The translations under genes were made by a program, and so were the position numbers. A stretch of DNA of 64,000 nt from NCBI RefSeq assembly GCF_000488255.1, contig NZ_KI530745.1:434001-498000 (forward strand). The letters are read 5' to 3'. How positions within the stretch are numbered: the stretch's first letter is position 1; each line of letters opens with the position of its first letter. This document shows positions 46,075 through 56,628 of this stretch, in pieces. The notes under the pieces are model-generated. The model had not been told where the DNA came from. It did not search any database and saw only the letters and a program-made list of their open reading frames with translations. Origin of the DNA: Acinetobacter indicus CIP 110367 (GTDB lineage: Bacteria; Pseudomonadota; Gammaproteobacteria; Pseudomonadales; Moraxellaceae).

Positions 46075-47241
46075 ATGCCCATTTCAGAGACATGGTTATT
46101 ACCTGATGGTGTAGCTGATGTATTACCAGAACAAGCGCAAGTCATCGAAACATTGCGCCGTAATTCACTGGATTTCCTCGCATCTCGAGGTTATCAGTTG
46201 GTGTACACGCCATTTATTGAATATATCGAATCTCTCTCTTCTCTTTCAGAATCGAATCAAGATTTAGACCTGGCCACGTTCAAGGTGATTGACCAGCTGT
46301 CTGGCCGTCTGCTTGGCGTGCGTGCCGATATGACACCACAGGTGGCGCGTATTGATGCGCATGTGCATCCGGTAGATGGTGTGGCGCGTTATTGCTACGC
46401 TGGTACGGTTTTGCATACCAAGCCACAGGGCTTTAATACCACCCGTGCGCCTTTGCAGCTGGGTGCCGAACTGTTCGGTTCCGACAGCATTGATGCTGAT
46501 GTGGAAATGGTTGACCTGATGATCAGCCTGATTCAGGAAGCCGGTCTGGCCGATGGTATCCACCTGGATTTAGGCCATGTGGGTCTATTCCGCAGTCTGG
46601 TACAAAAAGCTGGTCTGAACAAAGCCACTGAGCGTCAGTTATCTGATTTATATCAGCGTAAAGCCTTGCCAGAACTGGCGGACTTTACCCAGGACTTAGC
46701 CTTTGGTTCAGATTTCTATGCGCTGGGCCGTTTTGCCAGTGATCTGGATGCACTGGAAGCCCATTTAAGCGCCGATGTGCTGGCCAATGTGGAATTTAAA
46801 CATGCCTTTGATGCGGTAAAAACCACCCAGGCAGAAATTCAGGCACGCTGGCCAAATCTGCATATCGGGATTGATGTGGTAGAACTGCGTTCGTATCACT
46901 ACCATACCGGTTTAATGTATGCCGTTTATGCACCAAACCGTGCAGCACCACTGGCTCAAGGCGGCCGTTATGATGGTATTGGCCAGCATTTTGGTCGTGC
47001 CCGTCCGGCAACCGGTTTCTCTTGCGACTTATATGCGCTCAGCGCCGGTCGTTTCGAAGCCAAATCGGTGGTGGTTGCACCAAAGGGCAATCAGGCAGAT
47101 TTATTGGCTGCAATTCAGGCCACCCGTACCCAAGGCTTAAGTGTAATTCAGTTATTGGGTCAGGATGATTTAAGCTCTGTACCGTATGCAACTCACCAGC
47201 TGGTGAATCGTAACGGTGAGTGGACGGTCGAAAAAATTTAA
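46075..47241 (+). CDS. hisZ: ATP phosphoribosyltransferase regulatory subunit
   Basis: The 388-residue HisRS-like paralogue without tRNA-charging activity binds short-form HisG and gives histidine feedback control. It has the class II core: LPDGVADVLPEQAQVIE, then YTPFIEYIESL, RADMTPQVARIDAH and LAQGGRYDGIG. The length is that of HisZ, and it lacks the C-terminal anticodon domain of HisRS. hisG is not in the window. purA follows 71 bp downstream, a conserved order in this group. Confidence 0.95.
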   Translation: MPISETWLLPDGVADVLPEQAQVIETLRRNSLDFLASRGYQLVYTPFIEYIESLSSLSESNQDLDLATFKVIDQLSGRLLGVRADMTPQVARIDAHVHPVDGVARYCYAGTVLHTKPQGFNTTRAPLQLGAELFGSDSIDADVEMVDLMISLIQEAGLADGIHLDLGHVGLFRSLVQKAGLNKATERQLSDLYQRKALPELADFTQDLAFGSDFYALGRFASDLDALEAHLSADVLANVEFKHAFDAVKTTQAEIQARWPNLHIGIDVVELRSYHYHTGLMYAVYAPNRAAPLAQGGRYDGIGQHFGRARPATGFSCDLYALSAGRFEAKSVVVAPKGNQADLLAAIQATRTQGLSVIQLLGQDDLSSVPYATHQLVNRNGEWTVEKI

Positions 47242-47297
47242 TCGCCAGCGCATGTGTTCATGTCACATGCGCCTGGTTTTCAATTTTAACAGCATGA

Positions 47298-48632
<1,335 letters not shown>

Positions 48633-48653
48633 TCGTTTAAACTGAAATGAAAA

Positions 48654-48681
48654 AACCCTGTGCCTGCACAGGGTTTTTTAT
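48654..48681 (+). terminator. terminator of hisZ-purA
   Basis: Stem AACCCTGTG/CACAGGGTT with a short loop, then TTTTTTA. Confidence 0.93.
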
Positions 48682-48768
48682 TTTTGGTCGAGAAAAATAG
48701 CGCACCATCTTGAGAATTCCCTGATTTTGTTTATAGTGCTAGGCACTTTCGAACAATTAGAGAATGTT

Positions 48769-49554
48769 ATGAAATATAAGGACTTAGCCATTGGAATTGT
48801 ATTGGCAACGCATTTGACGGGCTGCGCCACTGTGGCAGAACTGGCCGGGGCCGATTCAGCGACTTTAAACTTAAACGCCAGTCAGAGCTATCAGCAAATG
48901 TTGCAGGAAGCCGAGCAGAAAAAGGTGCTAGATACCCGTTCTGCTACCTATAAGAAAGTCAATCGCGTGTTTTTAAAGATGAAGCCCTATGCTGACCAGA
49001 TGAACCAGACCGGGCAGACTTTTGAGTGGCAAGTGGCGGTGATTAAGTCACCTGAAATTAATGCCTATGTGGCCCCAGGTGGCAAAGTGGTGTTCTATAC
49101 CGGCATTGTTGAAAACCTGAAACTGACCGACAATGAAGTCGCGGCGATCATGGGCCATGAAATGGTACATGCACTGGAAGAACATGCCAAAAGTAAAATT
49201 GGTGCCCAGACCCTGACCAATCTGGCGGTTAGTATTGGCTCGCAATATGTGGGCCAGTCGGTGGGTGGTTATGGTGGTTTACTTCTGGATTTAGGCAGTC
49301 AGTTTGGGGTAGGGTTGCCTTATTCGCGTAATCTGGAAAGCCGCGCCGACAAAGGTGGTTTACTGTTAATGGCCAAAGCCGGTTATGATCCGAATGCAGC
49401 CATTACGCTCTGGCAGAAAATGAATGCCAACGATGCGCGTGGAAATAGCGCCATGGCCAAGTTTATGTCGACCCATCCAAGTAATAATGACCGTATTGCC
49501 GCATTACAGCAGATGATGCCGGAAGCAATGCAGTATTACCGCGTTGCGAAGTAA
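48769..49554 (+). CDS. M48 family metalloprotease lipoprotein (paralogue 1)
   Basis: The 261-residue LoiP/BepA-like peptidase has the lipobox LTGCAT (Cys about 20), so it is probably tethered in the periplasm. The zinc site is HEMVHALEEH with the downstream Glu in SRNLESRADKGG. A short conserved module, NAYVAPGGKVVFYTGI, precedes it. It should degrade misfolded envelope proteins. A closely related gene lies at 50114-50896, with a small membrane protein gene in between. The start is set at 48769 by the signal peptide. Confidence 0.9.
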   Translation: MKYKDLAIGIVLATHLTGCATVAELAGADSATLNLNASQSYQQMLQEAEQKKVLDTRSATYKKVNRVFLKMKPYADQMNQTGQTFEWQVAVIKSPEINAYVAPGGKVVFYTGIVENLKLTDNEVAAIMGHEMVHALEEHAKSKIGAQTLTNLAVSIGSQYVGQSVGGYGGLLLDLGSQFGVGLPYSRNLESRADKGGLLLMAKAGYDPNAAITLWQKMNANDARGNSAMAKFMSTHPSNNDRIAALQQMMPEAMQYYRVAK

Positions 49555-49642
49555 TTCAAGACTAAAGTTGCACACATCAGCACTGTCTATTCAGATGGTG
49601 CTTGCTAGAATAAAACACAGCAAAAACATTGGGTCAGGCAGG

Positions 49643-49951
49643 ATGCATAAAAATATTTCAAGCACCATTTTCTATTCGTTATTATTTGCCATGGGCGGTG
49701 CACCGACCATTGCGATGTTGCTGATTCTGTTACAAAAGCATGATCCGAATATTATGTATCAGGCCTTTATTGGCCTGAGTGTGATTTTTGCCTGTATTCT
49801 GGTGCCGCTAGTGCTGATCCAAAACGCCTATTTATTCTATAAACGTAAAAATCCGGCACTGGAAGAGAAAATGGAAGTGGTTTCGCAGATGTATCTGGGC
49901 CTGAATATTTTCTGTCTGGTATTCTGGATTTTCTATCAGTTTGCCTATTAA
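49643..49951 (+). CDS. small hypothetical membrane protein
   Basis: The 102-residue protein has three predicted transmembrane helices (about 6-28, 37-60 and 82-101) and a charged connector (YKRKNPALEEKMEVV). No family recognised. It lies between two paralogous M48 protease genes, 88 bp after the first. The start at 49643 is preferred because upstream in-frame residues overlap the protease gene and are not hydrophobic. Confidence 0.65.
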   Translation: MHKNISSTIFYSLLFAMGGAPTIAMLLILLQKHDPNIMYQAFIGLSVIFACILVPLVLIQNAYLFYKRKNPALEEKMEVVSQMYLGLNIFCLVFWIFYQFAY

Positions 49952-50113
49952 GGCCGTATTCCGCTCGTTGCTGCTGATGTAGCTACAGTTTACACAGCAC
50001 TGCCATTGTTTACATAAATGATATGATTATGAAGCCATTTCAGATTTAAAGCATTGAAATGATTTCATATAATTCATGAGTATGTGTATAGCCGAATGGC
50101 GGAGATTATTATA

Positions 50114-50896
50114 ATGAACAAAAAATTGGTATTGAGTTTTTGTGCCGCAAGTGCAATCACTTTTTCAGGCTGTACCACCGTGGCCGATATGGCCGGTGCA
50201 GATACCGCAACCCTAAATGCAACCGCGGCGCAAAGTTATAACCAGATGGTGCAAGATGCGCGTAACAAGGGGCAGCTGGACACCAGTTCAAGTACCTATA
50301 AACGTATTAACACGGTGTTCCAGCGTTTAACACCGGTTGCCAACCAGATGAACCAGACTGGTCAGCCATTTAGCTGGCAGCTGGCAGTATTAAAATCTGA
50401 CCAGATTAATGCCTTTGTCGCGCCCGGCGGTAAAGTGGTGTTCTATACTGGTATCGTCAACAAACTGAACCTGACCGATGCCGAAATTGCTGCGATTATG
50501 GGCCATGAAATGGTGCATGCTCTAGAAGAACATGCCAAGAGTAAGATTGGCGCGCAGGCACTGACCAATTTGGCTTTAAATATCGGTTTAAGCGCAGCAG
50601 GCAGTAACGTTGGCCAGTTAGGTGCTGCAGCGGCACAATTGGGCGCACAGGTAGGTGTGGGCTTGCCATATTCACGTAATCTGGAAAGTCGTGCCGATGA
50701 AGGCGGTTTAATGCTGATGGCGCGTGGTGGCTATAACCCGCAAGCGGCAATTACCTTATGGGAAAAAATGAACCGCTTAGAAGGTGGTGGCGGGGCATCG
50801 TTCCTGTCGACTCACCCATCGAACAGCCAGCGTATTGCAGCGATGCGTGAGAACTTGCCGGCTGCTCAGGCCATTTATAACCAGAACCGTCGTTAA
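50114..50896 (+). CDS. M48 family metalloprotease lipoprotein (paralogue 2)
   Basis: The 260-residue lipoprotein metalloprotease has lipobox TFSGCT, zinc motif HEMVHALEEH and third ligand in YSRNLESRADEGG. It shares with its neighbour the opening VADMAGADTATLN, the VAPGGKVVFYTGIV segment and the C-terminal STHPSNSQRIAAM. It differs mainly in a longer Ala/Gly-rich loop after KIGAQALTNLAL. Gene duplication around the 49643-49951 gene is inferred. It has its own promoter region of about 160 bp and its own terminator. Confidence 0.9.
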   Translation: MNKKLVLSFCAASAITFSGCTTVADMAGADTATLNATAAQSYNQMVQDARNKGQLDTSSSTYKRINTVFQRLTPVANQMNQTGQPFSWQLAVLKSDQINAFVAPGGKVVFYTGIVNKLNLTDAEIAAIMGHEMVHALEEHAKSKIGAQALTNLALNIGLSAAGSNVGQLGAAAAQLGAQVGVGLPYSRNLESRADEGGLMLMARGGYNPQAAITLWEKMNRLEGGGGASFLSTHPSNSQRIAAMRENLPAAQAIYNQNRR

Positions 50897-50920
50897 GCTT
50901 CTGGGTTTAAAATAGATTTA

Positions 50921-50951
50921 AAAATGCCTCATATGATGAGGCATTTTTTTA
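50921..50951 (+). terminator. terminator shared by M48 paralogue 2 and the aldo-keto reductase
   Basis: Stem AAATGCCTCAT/ATGAGGCATTT with a short loop, then TTTTTTTA. Confidence 0.93.
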
Positions 50952-50978
50952 TGCATGAGGTTTTGTTAATACCTGTCA

Positions 50979-52028
50979 TCAAGGTGCCGGGTTGGGCTGC
51001 TGACGGTGAATCGCTTCAATGCCTTGTAAAATGTCATCGGACAGATTGACTTCAAAGGCATCAATATTTTCTTTTAGCTGTTCCAGCGAAGTCGCACCAA
51101 TAATGGTACTGGTGACAAAGAACTGCTGCTTAATAAAAGCCAAAGCCAGTTGGGTTAAGCTGAGGCCATGTTGCTCGGCCAGTTGCGCATATTGTTCAGT
51201 GGCCCATTCACTTTCTGGATTGCTGTAGCGGCTAAAGCGTGAATACAGGGTAACACGCGCATTGGTCGGACGGGCACCATGCCGGAATTTCCCGGTTAAA
51301 TAACCAAAGGCCAGAGGAGAGTAAGCCAGTAAGCCGACGCCTTCATATTTGGCAATTTCCGACATGCCAATTTCATAGGTGCGATTCAGCAGGTTATAGG
51401 GGTTTTGTACGCTGACAAATTTGCTTAAACCGAGTTTTTCCGCCAGATGCAAAAACTTCATGGTGCCCCATGGGGTTTCATTGGAGAGGCCAATATAGCG
51501 AATCCGGCCGTTCTGGATTTCCTGCTGCAATGCGGTCAGGGTTTCTTCAAGGTCGGTGACATGCTGCTGTGCATGGGCTTCGGTATTGCCATAACCCAGT
51601 TTGCCAAAGAAGTTGGTCGGGCGCTGTGGCCAGTGCAGTTGGTATAAGTCAATATAGTCGGTTTGCAGGCGTTTCAGGTTGCCATCCAGGGCAGTGCGAA
51701 TATCGGTAGCGTTGTAACGGGTTTGACCATCACGAATATGACTGCCACCCTGAGCCGGTCCGGCAATTTTTGAGGCCAAAAAAAGCTTGTCCCGTCCACC
51801 GCGCGCCTTGAGCCAGTTGCCAATCATGACTTCGGTGGCACCTTGAGTTTCTGGTTTAGGGGGCACCGGATACATTTCGGCGGTATCCCAGAAATACAGG
51901 CCACGTTCCAGTGCATAATCCAGCTGGGCGAAGGCTTCATCCTGGGTGTTTTGTTCACCAAAGGTCATGGTGCCCAGACAGATTTCAGGCAATAAAATAC
52001 CGGTATCAGCAAGGGGATTGAACTGCAT
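50979..52028 (-). CDS. aldo/keto reductase, Tas-like
   Basis: The 349-residue NADP(H)-dependent aldo-keto reductase is a TIM barrel. The catalytic tetrad positions are visible in FWDTAEMYPVPP (Asp, Tyr), FLASKIAGPAQGG (Lys) and DLYQLHWPQRP (His). The PVPPKPETQG insertion after the catalytic Tyr matches E. coli Tas rather than generic reductases. The physiological substrate is unknown. Single gene, with an upstream AT-rich gap before crp. Confidence 0.9.
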   Translation of the reverse strand: MQFNPLADTGILLPEICLGTMTFGEQNTQDEAFAQLDYALERGLYFWDTAEMYPVPPKPETQGATEVMIGNWLKARGGRDKLFLASKIAGPAQGGSHIRDGQTRYNATDIRTALDGNLKRLQTDYIDLYQLHWPQRPTNFFGKLGYGNTEAHAQQHVTDLEETLTALQQEIQNGRIRYIGLSNETPWGTMKFLHLAEKLGLSKFVSVQNPYNLLNRTYEIGMSEIAKYEGVGLLAYSPLAFGYLTGKFRHGARPTNARVTLYSRFSRYSNPESEWATEQYAQLAEQHGLSLTQLALAFIKQQFFVTSTIIGATSLEQLKENIDAFEVNLSDDILQGIEAIHRQQPNPAP

Positions 52029-52153
52029 AAGATGTCCTTATTCAAAATATCATCAAGCGAATAGGGACTAGGCTAAACCATCGCAGGCAGACTGTTAAAT
52101 CAATATTTTAGGTTAGTTTGTAAATATTTTTCACATAGCGAACAGGCATAAAA

Positions 52154-52177
52154 AAGGCAAATCCGAAGATTTGCCTT
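52154..52177 (-). terminator. terminator of crp/vfr
   Basis: Stem AAGGCAAATC/GATTTGCCTT with loop CGAA; the minus strand continues TTTTATGCC. Confidence 0.88.
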
Positions 52178-52198
52178 AAGCATATAGCAGTTTAAGAC

Positions 52199-52903
52199 TT
52201 ATTCATCATCAAACTGTTCATCTGCTGCATCATTTTGCTCTAAAGAGGCATCAAAAATCAGAATGGCTTTACCATCAGTTTCGATCATGCCTTGTTCTTC
52301 CAGGGTTTTCAGAACACGGCCGACCATTTCACGTGAACAGCCAACAATGCGGCCAATTTCCTGACGGGTAATGCGGATTTGACGGCCATTTGGCAAAATC
52401 ATGGCTTCAGGCTGCGCAGACAGGTCAATCAGACAACGCGCAATACGGCCTGAAACATCAATGAAGGCCAGATCGGTCACTTTACGCGTGGTATTTTTTA
52501 AACGGCGCACCAGTTGGGCAAATACCGCATAGCTTAAATCTGGATATTGCTTGCTGAGCTCGTGGAAGTTTTCATAAGTCACTTCGGCAATTTCACAAAC
52601 GTCACGTGTGCGTACTTCTGCAGTACGTTGTGGATTTGCTTCAAATAGACCCATTTCCCCAAAGAAGTCACCCGGATTCAAATAAGCCACAACAATTTCG
52701 CGATCATCATCTTCACGCAGAATGATGGAAACAGATCCTTTCAGAATCAAATAAAGTGATTTTGATTCAGACCCCGCCTCAACAATTGTGGTCCGTTTCG
52801 GATAACGGTTGATATATGCACGTTTTAATAATGCCTTGACTGAATCTGGTAATTGACCAGGAGACAGGGCATCGGTGCTTAATTGTGAAAAGTTTGAAGT
52901 CAT
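52199..52903 (-). CDS. cAMP-responsive global regulator (CRP/Vfr)
   Basis: The 234-residue CRP/FNR-family activator is closest to Vfr. The cyclic-nucleotide domain has PGDFFGEMGLFEANPQRTAEV (quoted as GDFFGEMGLFE and PQRTAEV), the phosphate-binding cassette, at about residues 75-97. A long C-helix and an HTH (TRQEIGRIVGCSREMVGRVL, about 177-196) follow, with the Arg and Glu that read TGTGA half-sites. The C-terminus has an acidic tail. It is divergent from an OsmC-like gene, as crp is from yhfA in E. coli. Confidence 0.93.
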   Translation of the reverse strand: MTSNFSQLSTDALSPGQLPDSVKALLKRAYINRYPKRTTIVEAGSESKSLYLILKGSVSIILREDDDREIVVAYLNPGDFFGEMGLFEANPQRTAEVRTRDVCEIAEVTYENFHELSKQYPDLSYAVFAQLVRRLKNTTRKVTDLAFIDVSGRIARCLIDLSAQPEAMILPNGRQIRITRQEIGRIVGCSREMVGRVLKTLEEQGMIETDGKAILIFDASLEQNDAADEQFDDE

Positions 52904-53050
52904 GCTAAAGGTTCCGAAAATGGATAAATAATAGATCGCACAAGACCTAGTATGAACTTGTCACACAGTAGAGATGAAATTCCTTATCAACTCAAATTAT
53001 GTTAGTGTACAGGCACCTTGTAAATTTATAGTTTTTTTGAAGGACTTGCA

Positions 53051-53473
53051 ATGCAAACGAGTGTTCATTGGCTAGAGAATGTTGCTTTTGAAGCAAAATC
53101 GGAAAGTGGCCATAGCGTGGTGATGGATGGTTCTGCCGAGTATGGTGGAGAAAACCGTGGACCACGTCCCATGGAGCTCATTTTAATGGGACTTGGTGGT
53201 TGTGCATCGTTTGATATTGTGACCATTTTAAAGAAATCACGTCAGGATGTGACTGGTGTGGTTTGTCAGCTGAAAGCAGAACGTGCCGATTCGATTCCGG
53301 CGGTGTTCACCAAAATTCATCTGCATTTTGTGGTGACAGGCAAGGCAGTCAAGGAAAAGCAGGTCGCCAAGGCAGTTGAATTATCCGCAGAAAAATACTG
53401 TTCAGCCAGCAAAATGCTGTCAGATGGTGGTGTTGAAATTAGCCACGATTTCGAGATTATCGAAGCAGAATAA
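53051..53473 (+). CDS. OsmC-family protein (YhfA-like)
   Basis: The 140-residue OsmC/Ohr fold protein has two cysteines in the positions used for hydroperoxide reduction: LGGCASFDIVTIL and EKYCSASKML. It belongs to the YhfA subgroup rather than Ohr or OsmC proper (SGHSVVMDGSAEYGGENRGPRPMEL, quoted only as GENRGPRPMEL, is typical). Role in peroxide defence is possible but not shown. Conserved as the divergent neighbour of crp. Confidence 0.9.
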   Translation: MQTSVHWLENVAFEAKSESGHSVVMDGSAEYGGENRGPRPMELILMGLGGCASFDIVTILKKSRQDVTGVVCQLKAERADSIPAVFTKIHLHFVVTGKAVKEKQVAKAVELSAEKYCSASKMLSDGGVEISHDFEIIEAE

Positions 53474-53497
53474 TCGTGACTGTAAAGCCATGTAGAA

Positions 53498-53525
53498 AGT
53501 CGGTTGATTGCCGGCTTTTTTTATT
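53498..53525 (+). terminator. terminator of the OsmC-like gene
   Basis: Stem AGTCGG/CCGGCT (one wobble) with loop TTGATTG, then TTTTTTTA. Confidence 0.82.
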
Positions 53526-53642
53526 TTCCATGATTTTAGACCCCGCAAAAAATTGGCCGCAATGGGCAGATCTCTCAAAATGCGCATTTCCTGTTACATA
53601 GGTCGCAACATCATTGCTGTATAAAAATAATCCTGATGCTAA

Positions 53643-53673
53643 CTTGAAATTGACCGGTCACAGACCAATATTA
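53643..53673 (+). promoter_or_regulatory. possible upstream sigma-32 promoter of clpB
   Basis: -35 CTTGAAA at 53643-53649, exact to the heat-shock consensus, 15-bp spacer, then CCAATATTA as a poorer -10. It lies about 130 bp upstream of the start codon. Confidence 0.5.
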
Positions 53674-53730
53674 TAATTGAGTTATATCTGTTGCATTAAA
53701 ATAACACTTTGAAAAATATATGAAAAATCA

Positions 53731-53758
53731 TTTGAAATTGCCAAAAGTACTCCCATAT
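53731..53758 (+). promoter_or_regulatory. probable sigma-32 heat-shock promoter of clpB
   Basis: -35 TTTGAAA at 53731-53737, 13-bp spacer, -10 TCCCATAT at 53751-53758 (7 of 8 to CCCCATNT). The -10 ends 39 bp before the clpB start, giving a 5' leader of about 30 nt. Confidence 0.65.
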
Positions 53759-53797
53759 ATGTTTCAAGTGAAAAAATTGTTGTGAGGAATAACAAGA

Positions 53798-56377
53798 ATG
53801 CGTTTTGAAAAATTTACAAATCGCTTACAGCAAGCTCTCTCCGATGCGCAATCGCTGGCGATGGGCAAAGACCATACCGCTATTGACGGCATTCATGTCT
53901 TGGCCACCCTGTTAGAAGAAGCATCCAATGTCAGCTTGTTACAGCAGGCCGGCGCTCAGTTGCGTGATTTGCAGAGCAAATTGCAACAGGCACTGAATGA
54001 TGCGCCAACGCTAGCCAATCCGACTGGCGACATTAATTTAAGTCCGGAAGCGGTTAAAGCCTTAAACCTGGCCGATAGCTATGCCCAGAAAGCGGGCGAT
54101 GAATTCCTGTCTACCGACTGGGTATTACTGGGCCTGAGCGAAGTTGGGGCCACCAAAAGCTTATTGAACAGTATCGGTGTCAGTGCAGACAGTCTGCGTC
54201 AGGTAATTTTAAAAATTCGAGGTGATGAAAAAGTGATGAGTAATAATCATGAAGATCAACGTGATTCACTCAATAAATACACTGTAGATTTAACCGAACG
54301 TGCGCTGGCCGGCAAGCTCGATCCGGTGATTGGCCGTGATGATGAAATCCGCCGTACCGTACAGGTCTTGTCACGTCGCACCAAAAATAACCCGGTGCTG
54401 ATTGGTGAGCCTGGGGTCGGTAAAACCGCAATTGTGGAAGGTCTGGCACAGCGTATTGTCAATGGCGAAGTGCCAGAGAGCTTAAAAGGCAAACGTGTGT
54501 TATCGCTGGACTTGGGTTCATTGCTAGCCGGTGCCAAATATCGCGGCGAGTTTGAAGAGCGCTTAAAAGCGGTCCTGAAAGATCTGGCCAAACACGAAGG
54601 CGAAATCATCCTGTTTATTGATGAGTTGCATACCCTGGTCGGCGCCGGTAAAGGCGATGGCGCAATGGATGCCGGTAACATGCTGAAACCGGCGCTGGCA
54701 CGTGGTGAATTACGCTGCGTGGGGGCAACCACGCTCGATGAATATCGTCAGTACATTGAAAAAGATGCCGCCCTTGAGCGCCGTTTCCAGAAAGTGCTAG
54801 TCGATGAGCCAAGTGTCGAAGACACTATTGCCATTTTACGTGGTCTGAAAGAGCGTTATGAAGTCCACCACGGGGTGAAAATTCTCGACTCGGCGATTAT
54901 TGCTGCAGCGAAAATGTCGCATCGTTATATCACTGACCGTCAGTTGCCCGACAAAGCCATTGACCTGATTGATGAAGCGGCATCGCGCATCAAGATGGAG
55001 CTGGACTCTAAACCGGAAGCGCTGGATAAGCTGGAACGCCGTCTGATTCAGTTAAAGCTGCAACTTGAAGCCGTGAAAAAAGATGAAGATGCCGGCAGCC
55101 GAGCAGAAGTCAGCCATCTGGAAAAACAGATTGAAGACGTCCAAAAAGACTATAATGATCTGGAAGAAGTGTGGAAGTCTGAAAAAACTCTGGTCGAAGG
55201 CACTAAGCAGATTCAGGCACAGCTGGATCAGGCGCGTATTGCCTTGCAAAAAGCACAGCGTGAAAATGATCTGGGCGAGATGTCGCGTCTGCAATATGGC
55301 GTGATTCCGGAACTCGAAAAACAGCTGGCCCAAGATGAGCTGGTGGAAGAGAAAGAAGAACCGAAGTTATTGCGCAATAAAGTCACCGATAACGAAATTG
55401 CGGAAGTGGTCAGCGCAGCCACCGGTATTCCGGTTGCGAAAATGCTGCAAGGCGAGCGTGAAAAACTGCTGCAAATGGAAAGCTTCCTGCATCAGCGTGT
55501 GGTAGGGCAGGATGAAGCGGTGATTGCGGTATCGAACGCAGTGCGACGTTCGCGTGCCGGGTTGTCGGATCCGAACCGTCCAAGTGGTTCTTTCCTGTTC
55601 CTGGGTCCAACCGGTGTTGGTAAGACCGAGTTAACCAAAGCCTTGGCCAACTTCCTGTTTGACAGTGATGACGCCATGATCCGGATTGATATGTCCGAAT
55701 TTATGGAAAAACACTCGGTCAGCCGTCTGGTCGGTGCGCCTCCGGGCTATGTCGGCTATGAAGAAGGCGGGGTATTAACCGAAGCCGTACGCCGTAAACC
55801 ATATAGCGTGGTGCTGTTTGATGAGGTGGAAAAAGCCCATCCGGATGTATTTAACATCTTGCTGCAGGTACTGGATGATGGTCGCTTGACCGACTCGCAG
55901 GGCCGTGTGGTGGACTTTAAAAACACCGTGATTGTAATGACCTCGAACCTGGGTTCAAGCGATGTGCGTGAACTGGGTGATAACCCAAGCCGTGATGATG
56001 TACGCAATGTGGTGATGGCGGCGGTGTCTGAGCATTTCCGTCCGGAGTTTATCAACCGTATTGATGAACTGGTGGTGTTCCATGCCCTGGAAAAAGCGCA
56101 GATTCGTGGTATTGCCGATATCCAGCTGGACCGTTTACGTGCCCGTCTGGCCGACCGCGATATCAAGTTAACGGTAGATGATTCTGCCTTTGACCAGCTG
56201 ATTGAAACCGGTTTTGACCCAGTCTACGGTGCGCGTCCATTGAAACGTGCGATTCAGCAACAGGTAGAAAATAATCTGGCGCAGAAAATTCTGGCCGGTG
56301 ACTTCCAGCCGGGAGATACCATTGTGATTACGGCAGATGCAGGCCAACTGGATTTCCAGAAGCTGAAACTGAACTAA
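53798..56377 (+). CDS. clpB: ATP-dependent disaggregase ClpB
   Basis: The 859-residue Hsp100 chaperone works with DnaK to extract proteins from aggregates. Domain order: N-domain (about 1-145), AAA1 with Walker [10 protein letters not shown] (about 203) and [18 protein letters not shown], the coiled-coil middle domain (about 405-525), AAA2 with Walker [10 protein letters not shown] (about 603) and [14 protein letters not shown], then the C-terminal small domain. No IGL/IGF ClpP-binding loop is seen, as expected. Two heat-shock-like promoters precede it, and the ribosome binding site GAGGAAT is close. Confidence 0.98.
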   Translation: MRFEKFTNRLQQALSDAQSLAMGKDHTAIDGIHVLATLLEEASNVSLLQQAGAQLRDLQSKLQQALNDAPTLANPTGDINLSPEAVKALNLADSYAQKAGDEFLSTDWVLLGLSEVGATKSLLNSIGVSADSLRQVILKIRGDEKVMSNNHEDQRDSLNKYTVDLTERALAGKLDPVIGRDDEIRRTVQVLSRRTKNNPVLIGEPGVGKTAIVEGLAQRIVNGEVPESLKGKRVLSLDLGSLLAGAKYRGEFEERLKAVLKDLAKHEGEIILFIDELHTLVGAGKGDGAMDAGNMLKPALARGELRCVGATTLDEYRQYIEKDAALERRFQKVLVDEPSVEDTIAILRGLKERYEVHHGVKILDSAIIAAAKMSHRYITDRQLPDKAIDLIDEAASRIKMELDSKPEALDKLERRLIQLKLQLEAVKKDEDAGSRAEVSHLEKQIEDVQKDYNDLEEVWKSEKTLVEGTKQIQAQLDQARIALQKAQRENDLGEMSRLQYGVIPELEKQLAQDELVEEKEEPKLLRNKVTDNEIAEVVSAATGIPVAKMLQGEREKLLQMESFLHQRVVGQDEAVIAVSNAVRRSRAGLSDPNRPSGSFLFLGPTGVGKTELTKALANFLFDSDDAMIRIDMSEFMEKHSVSRLVGAPPGYVGYEEGGVLTEAVRRKPYSVVLFDEVEKAHPDVFNILLQVLDDGRLTDSQGRVVDFKNTVIVMTSNLGSSDVRELGDNPSRDDVRNVVMAAVSEHFRPEFINRIDELVVFHALEKAQIRGIADIQLDRLRARLADRDIKLTVDDSAFDQLIETGFDPVYGARPLKRAIQQQVENNLAQKILAGDFQPGDTIVITADAGQLDFQKLKLN

Positions 56378-56412
56378 TCCGCACACGGTTCATCTAAACT
56401 GTTTAATCAAAG

Positions 56413-56436
56413 ACCTGGCTTCGGCCGGGTTTTTTT
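56413..56436 (+). terminator. terminator of clpB
   Basis: Stem ACCTGGC/GCCGGGT with tetraloop TTCG, then TTTTTTA. Confidence 0.9.
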
Positions 56437-56537
56437 ATGGAGGTATCTGCAGCAAAAAGCCGGGCAGATGTAGCGATTCACTCTGCAAAGTAAGTCCACG
56501 CTGGATGATGAGTGACAGCGTAAAGTTTCCGATGTAA

Positions 56538-56566
56538 AAAAAGCCTGCTATGGGGTAGCAGGCTTT
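56538..56566. terminator. second, bidirectional hairpin between clpB and rlmKL
   Basis: Stem AAAGCCTGCTA/TAGCAGGCTTT with loop TGGGG, A-run before and T-run after, so it can also end the minus-strand rlmKL transcript. Confidence 0.88.
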
Positions 56567-56628
56567 TTATTGCTAATCGAATGAACTGTGAATAGAAAAG
56601 GATTAAATCATCCTTTACCATTCACATT

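Noticed and set aside
52997..53007. XerD-like TTATGTTAGTG between crp and the OsmC-like gene
   Set aside because: The 11 bases at XerC position do not resemble a XerC arm.
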